Source: Ophiobolus disseminans
Lineage: Eukaryota > Ascomycota > Dothideomycetes > Pleosporales > Phaeosphaeriaceae
Assembly: GCA_010093685.1 (NCBI GenBank)
Contig: MU006217.1
Coordinates: 1,967,644 to 2,031,643, forward strand
Length of the DNA: 64,000 nucleotides
Direction of reading: 5' to 3'
This document shows, piece after piece, positions 57,166 to 64,000 of this stretch. Under the pieces are notes generated by a model that was not told where the DNA came from, searched no databases, and was given only the letters and a program-made list of their open reading frames with translations. Each line of letters starts with the position of its first letter. Position 1 is the first letter of the stretch. Position numbers and translations under genes: made by a program.

Positions 57166-57789
57166 ATGGTCCTCGGATTGTTATCACTGGCTGGCACTAT
57201 CCCTATGACTGCAACTGCAGTGCTTGGACTCCAAAGCAAAGCCGAGTCAACCAAAAGCGATGGCGTCAATGCCGAGTGGAAAACCGAGAAATGCCATATG
57301 GGGTGCCGAGCAACAGCTCGAACACCAAGCGATCGCAAAGACATGTTTACAGACAGTCGTATCGTGCTTCGGGACGGAAAATTGTACGTTCAACTTAGTA
57401 CATACAAAGGAGAGCGCAACCACCCCTTCACCGGATACTACTTGCCATATCCGGATTCCAATTTCGACGGTCTAGTGTCGACCATATCAGACAGTCCACC
57501 ACAGCTGAACTGGATCTATCTTCACACCAAGACTTTCCAACTTTGCCACGGTTTACGCGTGGAGGCAGAAGACCAAGGGTTTCCAGGGCCGTGGGGAGCA
57601 AGAGTATGCTCCGACGGTGAGATACGGTTTCTTCTAGAGAATTGGGAAGGCTTCATTGCAGTTGAGACCGACGAGCCGGGGCTATGGGGACTTTACTTCG
57701 ATCGGTTCGACGACGGATTAAAAGGCAAAGTCAAGGAGGACCAGAGGGCAGTAGAATTGGAGGTGGTTCGGGCAGACCTGAGGAGATGA
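57166..57789 (+). CDS. Conserved fungal hypothetical protein
   Basis: Intronless, 207 residues, ATG in a good context (CACCATGG). The layout matches a family of small ascomycete proteins of unknown function. An N-terminal MVLGLLSLAGTIPMTATAV segment is hydrophobic but has no clear cleavage site. A VLRDGKLYVQLS strand, HPFTGYYLPYPDSNFDGLVSTISDSPPQLNWIYL and GFPGPWGARVCSDGEIRFLLE follow, ending with a GLWGLYFDRFDD strand. Tyr, Trp and Pro are frequent, as in a compact beta-rich domain. No catalytic motif is seen. The family is recalled by pattern; no function is proposed. Confidence 0.8.
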   Translation: MVLGLLSLAGTIPMTATAVLGLQSKAESTKSDGVNAEWKTEKCHMGCRATARTPSDRKDMFTDSRIVLRDGKLYVQLSTYKGERNHPFTGYYLPYPDSNFDGLVSTISDSPPQLNWIYLHTKTFQLCHGLRVEAEDQGFPGPWGARVCSDGEIRFLLENWEGFIAVETDEPGLWGLYFDRFDDGLKGKVKEDQRAVELEVVRADLRR

Positions 57790-59414
57790 AAGTCGGTATT
57801 ATATTATCTCGACTTGCGGCGATAGTATTGCCCAGATACAGCCACTGTATATATTGTGGTGCTCTAAAAGCACGAAGGCGCTCGTATGTAGTGATGCACC
57901 GAGTCTTTAACGTGCCATTATCAATACATGGTGCAGTGACAAAAGTCCTAGCATACGGAGAGCTGTTTACCGTTATGTCATTTTGAAGATCTCTTAAAGT
58001 CTTAACAACATTGTGAAGGTTAGACAGCTTCCAGCGAAAATCCAGGAAACAGGATATGAATGCTTGCAGCTCCTTCGTAAAGTGTGAGGGACCTGAGAAA
58101 CCGGCTCGTAGTAGACTTCGAATTTTGTGCACGATCCCAATCTTTCGCAAGGAAAGTAAGGCTTTCGAGATCTTAGACTGTGATGTGCATGCAGGTCAAT
58201 TGTCCCTGACTCAAGCGTGGTATCTGTGAAGGGGAGAGAACGCGTGTCCACGACGATCGCGATCGCGCCAGCCAACCAGAATGACGTGCGCTGGCAATGA
58301 CGCTTGGCAACAAACTTCAGCCTCGCAACTTCGCGATCCTCCCTATCTCCACAACTGCACGACCAATCTATACCCTTGTGCTCTTATTTTTTCGTCAGGC
58401 GCGAAACTTGCTTCATCTCCTTCATCCTCTTACGTTGCTTCTTACCTACCAAGATGTGCGACTGTGTGCCTTTACCGATCGTGTGCTTCCAATGCGGAAC
58501 GTACGGATGTCCCAGCAATCGATCTCGTGAAAGCTCCTGCTGATGAATTTGCACAGTGATCAGAACCCTTGCCATTGTAAAGTCATCGGTCCAACTCTTG
58601 GCTTCATTGTCACAGTGGGAATGGCGGTACGTTCATGCGTTTGCTTTCACATGCGCACAGACCACTAATTGCAGTCGAACAGATCTTCTGCTGGCCAGCA
58701 TCGATCCTATGCTGCTGCTGCGCGACAGACGCTGGCAAGAGGTGAGTTTATATCACTCTCCATAAGCTCAAATACTGATGAAAGGCGCAGTGTGCTTGCT
58801 CTGCCAGTTGATACGGGCAACGCTATCAGTAACGCCATACCAATATGACAACAGCTTTCTCGCACCCTGAATATATCTGTGGTTTCTTTGCACCGCGCAT
58901 TCCCTTGAGAATCGATCGTAGAGGTCGGAGCGCCTTAGGGTACTTTCACAGGCTGTTCCACTGGCGTTGGCAATGGTTTAGTGGTCACTACTTCCGAAAA
59001 AATCACGGATTACGACTTCATAAACCTCAGGCGTTGATCTATCCTTTCCTTTAAGCCAAGGTTCACTCAAGATATGAAAACAATCTGATTTTCTTTCGCG
59101 TTTGCCTCGGTCACTAGATCGATTCTGTCAACCCCTGGAGCCGGGTGATAGAGTCACGTAACTTTCATTTGTAGGTGCACCTATTGATTGACTTTACTCA
59201 CTGCCAGATGAACTTTCGGAAGTGCGCTAGTCTTTTGCCTCAGTCCTTTCCTCGGTAGGTGAAGGTGGTCACCCAGGAATCTTGTTTACTTCGCCACGTG
59301 CGCGTCGTTTGCGCGTTATTCCAGTCTCCCCTTGTTTACACTTCCGCTAGACGAGTTTGCCAGCAACACAAACTACTTGGATCACAGCACACAAACTACT
59401 TGGATCACAGCACA
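57790..59414. other. Intergenic, with a tandem duplication before the next start codon
   Basis: About 1.6 kb with no recognisable gene; overlapping short frames at 58281-58560 are not supported. The last 50 bases are a 23-bp direct duplication (listed separately). Confidence 0.5.
59366..59411 (+). repeat. 23-bp tandem direct repeat directly upstream of a start codon
   Basis: The unit ACACAAACTACTTGGATCACAGC is 59366-59388 and again 59389-59411 without a mismatch, ending three bases before the ATG at 59415. As 23 is not a multiple of three, translation from the upstream ATG (59259) would read the two copies in different frames, which favours the ATG at 59415 as the true start. Confidence 0.9.
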
Positions 59415-62390
59415 ATGGACCTAACTCTTGATCAAACGGTGGATCTCTTGTTGCCTTCAACAATATACACCGATCAAGATGTACAGGATAACTTATGTCC
59501 ATCGCTCATCTTCGCGCCCGGCGAGTTAGGAAACCTATCATTGTTCTCAGACATGCCGCCTCTACAGCAGATGCCCGATCCGTGGGCCTTAGAGAACTTT
59601 GGCTACTCGTTTGATGGCCCGCATGTCTTTGACGATGGGCGAATGGAGGGCGCTCTGCTACCTCCAGACTACTACGCCTACAGCCCGGCGCGAATTGACA
59701 CTTGGGAGGAAGGGTTGCAAACGATTGGCGATTTCGATTGGTTAGCAGCGCAAGAAGGCGACGAGATCGGAGCAACACACGAGCAGAGCCACGCATCGCC
59801 TTCAGATCGCCAATTACTTGTGCCCGCCGCTCACTTAGCGGAGACTCAAGCGACGATACCGATCGAGGTGCGCGACGCGAACCTCACACATGCCTACCAT
59901 GAACCAGTAGATGCTATATCGCATAGAGAAGAATACATTCTTCCCGTCGAAACGGCTGCATCGTCTTGGGTCGCGAAACCACTGGAGTCTGAAAATATCG
60001 ACTCAGCCAATACGCCACTATCATCGTCGATTCAGCTTGTTGACACGGGGGAACAGTTGGAAATCGTCGAAGATGACATGGCCTATACCCACACAACTGC
60101 GGTACTAGAAACGAAATCAACACCAGAACTTCAACCTGAGGCTGCACAAGATGTCAATATTACAATAGTAGATACTGATGCAGAAGATCAGGCTGTGGTA
60201 TCGAAAGCTCTCACGTCATCGGCAAGTTCAGAGACCGAAGAAGGTCTGCTCTTGGGTGCACTGACATCACACATCGTCGGCGAGGGTACGGATTTATCAC
60301 CCGAGTTCTTTGCACCGGCGAGTCCCGAGAAACTGAGCGACCCGCAAGCACAAGTCACGCCAGATGACCAGCATCTACCACAGACGCCGATGAACGCACT
60401 CGAGACCAGATTCGACATCGTGAAAGCGTCACAAGACCTTTTGCTTTTAGCAAGCCCCGAGGAAAAGCCGGACGGGACTCCTATACTAGATCTGCCTACC
60501 GAGGTACCCTCTCTCGAACATTACGCTCTATCGGCCTCCAGAAGCTCTTCAGCGCAACCAAGCACCACCGAAGAACAGCTTCAGGCTGGGCTTGATCGCC
60601 AACGATGGGATACGCAGCTACAGGATGCCGCGGCCGAAGGGGCTTCCGATGACGTTTCGGATGTCTACCCTCCTGGGTACGTAGGAAGCGAGGATATCAT
60701 AGACGGCGTATTAGATGCGATCAAAAGACCAAATCAGGTCGATCTGACTGAGCCAATTGCGACCCCACAGGACCCACTTTCACTTAATCCTAGTCCCGAC
60801 AGCGGGCAGTTCTACTTGCCGAGTGGAAGCCAGGTTCAAGATGGTACTGCACACAAGCGCTCCAAGATACTACAACTGAAGAAGTCTTCGGACACTGAAG
60901 CAGAGGCGCCTGTAAAAAAGAAGCAGAAGAATGCAAAACTGAGCATGGAGGCAAGCGAGAAAACACAAACCACAGTGGCAAACCCAAAGGCATCACGGCG
61001 ATCTGCGAAGAAGTCATCCAAGAAGCCATCAAAAGATGTTACGGATGATCTTGAGGCTCCAGAGGGAACGCTTGCCTTACAAAAGTCAACTTCTAAGCCC
61101 GCCGAGATCTACTTCGAAGAAGACACCAGGCCTTCCGAAGACCGCCCAGCTGAACTCAATCGCGTAGATGAAGACGTCAAACCATTACCGGATGACTTGG
61201 ACTACGACATGCAAGAGCACTATAGCGACGTGCAAACCACGCCCACTCCAGATGCGCCAAGCAGCGTTCATCGCGCTCCTAGGAACATCGTGTCGAATCG
61301 TGAGCTCGAGGCTCTTGGGTCTACACTTGCCCCGGGTATGCATCTCGGCCTCCATCTCTATCAGGATCACGTGGCCATGCGTGTGCGAAAGCGTGCGGAA
61401 ACCCCCGTAAAAGATCATATGGCTGACAACTCATTTTTCTTAGTGGAAGACGAGCGTGAACCAAGTCTAGCTGCGAGCAAGAAGAAGAGAGCGGGCACTA
61501 CACCCGGAAGAAAAGCACCTGCGCCAAAGAGAGCGAAGGTCACGATGGCGCAGATGCAGCCGCAGCCGAGAGTAGGTCGTGGGAAGCGGAAGGACGTTGA
61601 AGCAGAAGTGGAGGACGGAGATGAACAAAATCTGTTCCTATCGCCAATAGTTGAGAAAACAAAGGAGCCGGACGATGCATCAACGCTCGTACCCGTCAAG
61701 ATCATTTCCCAGAAGCAAGCCGCCACATCGAAGGCAAAGAAACCTACCACCGCAGCTGAAACCCACCCAAGCCCTCACGACCTTGGCTACGGCAAGCGCC
61801 ACACTCGCGGCGACACCAAGCTCGACGACGACGCCGCATCGAGATCTGCATCCGCCACGCCATCAGTCATCGGCGACGTCGCCGAACCTCCCAGCCCCGA
61901 GGAAGCCGCAGACGAGTCCTACACCACTCCCGAACCAACGCCCAAGAACAGCAAAAGAACTACAAGTCTACTCAAGACCGCAACAACGTCTCGTACAAGC
62001 ACACCAACGCCCTCGACAGCTAGTTCTCCGCTCATCAAGAATTCATACGGCTTCCTTGTGTCACCACGCAAGACGAGGAGCACTGTGGCGAAGACACCTG
62101 CTAGTAAAGAGAAAGGGAAGGCTACGCTGAAGAGCCAGGGCACCGCGAAAGGGAAGGGCAAGCAGACTGACGATGTTGAGGCCGCGCCGGCGAAATTCAA
62201 TCCTAGTGCGAAGAGCAAAGGCAAGGCAGCAGATGTCGAGCCTAGCACTGGCTCGAAGAACGGCAAGACCAGCAAGGCAGAGGCAAAGGAAGCCCAGGAA
62301 CCTGATCGTCGTACTACGCGCCGCGCGTCGGCTGTGAAGCTGGAGGGGAAGGAAGCGAACATCAAGAAGAGATTGAGGAGTGGAGATTGA
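59415..62390 (+). CDS. Large disordered, probably nuclear hypothetical protein
   Basis: One open frame of 991 residues from the ATG at 59415 (the frame is open back to 59259). The N-terminal 100 residues are acidic with Leu/Pro/Tyr (MDLTLDQTVDLLLPSTIYTD, LSLFSDMPPLQQMPDPWALE) and resemble an acidic activation region. A long Ser/Thr/Glu/Pro-rich part follows. The C-terminal 450 residues alternate basic Lys/Ala patches (KKKQKNAKLS, RRSAKKSSKKPSK, KKKRAGTTPGRKAPAPKRAK) with acidic blocks. The only ordered-looking segment is about residues 625-665 (NRELEALGSTLAPGMHLGLH). No known domain is recognised. Chromatin or transcription work is a guess from composition. No intron is needed. Confidence 0.75.
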   Translation: MDLTLDQTVDLLLPSTIYTDQDVQDNLCPSLIFAPGELGNLSLFSDMPPLQQMPDPWALENFGYSFDGPHVFDDGRMEGALLPPDYYAYSPARIDTWEEGLQTIGDFDWLAAQEGDEIGATHEQSHASPSDRQLLVPAAHLAETQATIPIEVRDANLTHAYHEPVDAISHREEYILPVETAASSWVAKPLESENIDSANTPLSSSIQLVDTGEQLEIVEDDMAYTHTTAVLETKSTPELQPEAAQDVNITIVDTDAEDQAVVSKALTSSASSETEEGLLLGALTSHIVGEGTDLSPEFFAPASPEKLSDPQAQVTPDDQHLPQTPMNALETRFDIVKASQDLLLLASPEEKPDGTPILDLPTEVPSLEHYALSASRSSSAQPSTTEEQLQAGLDRQRWDTQLQDAAAEGASDDVSDVYPPGYVGSEDIIDGVLDAIKRPNQVDLTEPIATPQDPLSLNPSPDSGQFYLPSGSQVQDGTAHKRSKILQLKKSSDTEAEAPVKKKQKNAKLSMEASEKTQTTVANPKASRRSAKKSSKKPSKDVTDDLEAPEGTLALQKSTSKPAEIYFEEDTRPSEDRPAELNRVDEDVKPLPDDLDYDMQEHYSDVQTTPTPDAPSSVHRAPRNIVSNRELEALGSTLAPGMHLGLHLYQDHVAMRVRKRAETPVKDHMADNSFFLVEDEREPSLAASKKKRAGTTPGRKAPAPKRAKVTMAQMQPQPRVGRGKRKDVEAEVEDGDEQNLFLSPIVEKTKEPDDASTLVPVKIISQKQAATSKAKKPTTAAETHPSPHDLGYGKRHTRGDTKLDDDAASRSASATPSVIGDVAEPPSPEEAADESYTTPEPTPKNSKRTTSLLKTATTSRTSTPTPSTASSPLIKNSYGFLVSPRKTRSTVAKTPASKEKGKATLKSQGTAKGKGKQTDDVEAAPAKFNPSAKSKGKAADVEPSTGSKNGKTSKAEAKEAQEPDRRTTRRASAVKLEGKEANIKKRLRSGD

Positions 62391-62802
62391 GCTGTGGATG
62401 GTGGGAAAGGATGTGTGAACGTGGAGCATGAGGACGCGAAAAGTAATGCATAATATGTACAAGAAGTAATGGATGAAATGAGATAACACCCCACTCTACA
62501 AAGGAGCTCGAATTCAGTGATGAACTAATGTTAGTTAACGTGCTATAATTAGGTAGCTACATACGTAGTAGATTTTCATATGCTTTAGCTTGTAAGAGAT
62601 GTCTGCCCTTGTATTCTTTTAAAAATGTGTGAACGTCTTTATAGTGTTAGGATATACAGGCTTCCTGTCAAGATCTTTGCAGCGCCTAGTGGTGCGTCAC
62701 TAAACTTGAGCTCCTTTGTAACGACATCGCGACTTGCGTCACATCGAGACCCTGCATTTCACGTCGCACCAACATACCTCGCCACATTCAATCGTCATGA
62801 TG
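62391..62802. other. Convergent intergenic region
   Basis: About 410 bases between two converging genes, AT-rich at 62500-62630. It holds both terminators; no gene was seen. Confidence 0.5.
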
Positions 62803-63846
62803 CTATATCTTACTCTTCCCCGCCCCATCTTCTCTTTCTCCCTCTGTCAAAACCTCGCAAATCCACTCTGTCGCTTTATCCGCCATGCTTTTCGGAAACG
62901 CATGACCCACGCCATCGAACAGCACGTCTTCGAAATTTATATCTAGGCTCTTGTCCTCGTCTAGGACTTGCTTCAGAATCTTGATAAACGGCTCGCCGGC
63001 TGCATACGGCACGAGCTTATCTACCTTCCCGCTGAGATTCAGGATCTTCTTGCCGCTGAGGCGTTCGCGGGCCAGGATCTTGAAGCGATCGAGAGATGCC
63101 TTAGACGGTGCAGGGTCTGCGCCGCTGGGGTTGAATGCATTTGGCAGCAAGAGGCCGGCGGGATCATATTGCGCGATTGCATTCTGAAGGGCAGGTGGGA
63201 AGTCGTATGAGCCGAGGAAAGCTGCGCCGGGCGGTGTGCTACGCGTATATGTTTCCCTCTTGGACAGGCGAGCGCGGTCTGTCATGAGGCGGGTGTAGTC
63301 CGGACTTCCGATGCCCACGACGCCGGCGGTGATACGCGGCTCGGACAGTAAGCAATGCCATGTCGCATGGCCACCTAGCGAGATACCGAGTGCGAGGTGT
63401 TGGGTAATCTTGGGACTGGGGGGCGTGTTGAAGATGTAGGATTCAAGGTGGTCTATCAGGTGCGACGTGTCAGTTGCGGTGCCGTGATAGCAGGAGAACA
63501 TGTCTTGTGCATGGCGGGGGTTGCCGTCGCGCCAGGCGCGGTTGTGCAGGTCGTCGACTTCTCTTGTGCCGTGGTTGCGCTGGTCGAAGGCCACAGCGAT
63601 GAGGCCTGTGCGTGGTTTGCGCGTGTTCCAGGTGGAGATGACTTGGGCGGCTAGTGGTGCCATTGTTTCTTTGGTCTGGAGGCGCGGGTGCAAGAGCCAT
63701 AGACAGGAAATCTGGGATGCGTTCTGCGGTAACTCGCTAAGTCCGTGGACTGTGACGAGGAGGCCAGCAATTGTGAATGTCTGCGATGAAATGGTCGCAT
63801 CACCAGCCGTGTGTGTGCCGTGGAGTGGGTTCGTTGTTGCTGCCAT
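62803..63846 (-). CDS. Alpha/beta hydrolase family protein
   Basis: Intronless, 347 residues, ATG at 63846-63844. The nucleophile elbow is GISLGGH (Ser156), the acid is likely Asp276 in GKVDKLVPY, and the His is His315 in DGVGHAFP, so the catalytic triad is complete and in order. An HGL near residue 34 and AVAFDQRNHG (84-93) complete the early strands. There is no signal peptide or lid-domain signature. Esterase, lipase or peptidase cannot be told apart; the fold around DQRNHGTRE resembles the dienelactone-hydrolase/prolyl-oligopeptidase-like branch. The 154 bases after it to the window end show no gene. Confidence 0.9.
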   Translation of the reverse strand: MAATTNPLHGTHTAGDATISSQTFTIAGLLVTVHGLSELPQNASQISCLWLLHPRLQTKETMAPLAAQVISTWNTRKPRTGLIAVAFDQRNHGTREVDDLHNRAWRDGNPRHAQDMFSCYHGTATDTSHLIDHLESYIFNTPPSPKITQHLALGISLGGHATWHCLLSEPRITAGVVGIGSPDYTRLMTDRARLSKRETYTRSTPPGAAFLGSYDFPPALQNAIAQYDPAGLLLPNAFNPSGADPAPSKASLDRFKILARERLSGKKILNLSGKVDKLVPYAAGEPFIKILKQVLDEDKSLDINFEDVLFDGVGHAFPKSMADKATEWICEVLTEGEREDGAGKSKI

Positions 63847-64000
63847 TGTGGCTCACCTGGTGCGTTGTTACTGATGTTTTACTTCCAATCACGACGTGAA
63901 GCGTTCAAATCCTGCGATAAGCATGGCAGTTTGAAATCACTACCAAATGTCGAAGAAGTTCGGTTTAAGTTTCACTGGTATAACTCCAAGGGTCCAGTTT

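Noticed and set aside
1..64000. A biosynthetic gene cluster or a new defence system spanning the window
   Set aside because: No polyketide synthase, peptide synthetase, terpene cyclase or cluster regulator is present. The ABC exporter, MFS carriers and hydrolases are scattered among housekeeping genes without shared layout.

Overview
This window is nuclear DNA from a filamentous ascomycete, most likely a Dothideomycete of the Pleosporales type. The inference rests on short GT-AG introns (mostly 45-60 nt), intergenic gaps of 0.2-2.8 kb, fungal gene families (acuD-type isocitrate lyase, Dal5-like MFS carriers, pmd1-type ABC transporter, DUF1365, F-box-like 'LPGELRNRIYE' proteins) and a DNA transposon whose nonsense changes are all C-to-T or G-to-A, as repeat-induced point mutation (RIP) produces. 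The species cannot be fixed from sequence alone. There is no rRNA, CRISPR or recognisable tRNA.

Layout. 1-6.6 kb: the 3' part of a fungal alpha-dioxygenase-like haem peroxidase, a DUF1365 membrane protein, and isocitrate lyase (glyoxylate shunt). 7.1-11.3 kb: a degraded accessory island with two SRR1-like pseudogenes; the second is cut by a 1,638-bp DDE transposon whose clean removal would restore the reading frame exactly. 12.9-24.9 kb: a housekeeping block with D-aminoacyl-tRNA deacylase (divergent from CCR4-NOT subunit NOT3/5), a C2H2 zinc-finger protein, an IFRD-family protein and a Cyp40-type peptidyl-prolyl isomerase. 25-32.4 kb: a small membrane protein, a DET1-like histidine phosphatase divergent from a PRKRIP1-like protein, and a small secreted Pro/Gly repeat protein built from symmetric phase-1 mini-exons. 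33.4-44.4 kb: a DmpA-type self-cleaving peptidase, a full-length P-glycoprotein-like ABC exporter, a convergent PNPOx-like flavoprotein, and an anion-type MFS transporter.

44.6-55 kb: an F-box protein, then a divergent SMP-30/gluconolactonase and sugar-porter MFS pair that shares a 592-bp promoter with a perfect 20-bp palindrome (a plausible sugar-acid catabolic unit), two decaying paralogous F-box-like genes, and a second anion-type MFS transporter. 56-63.8 kb: two small hypothetical proteins, a 991-residue disordered probably nuclear protein, and an alpha/beta hydrolase.

The most unusual items are the transposon-split SRR1 gene, the mini-exon secreted repeat protein, and the palindrome in the SMP-30/MFS promoter. 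All exon coordinates were worked out by hand from splice consensus, frame arithmetic and family conservation. CDS spans given here include introns; exon limits are stated in each entry.
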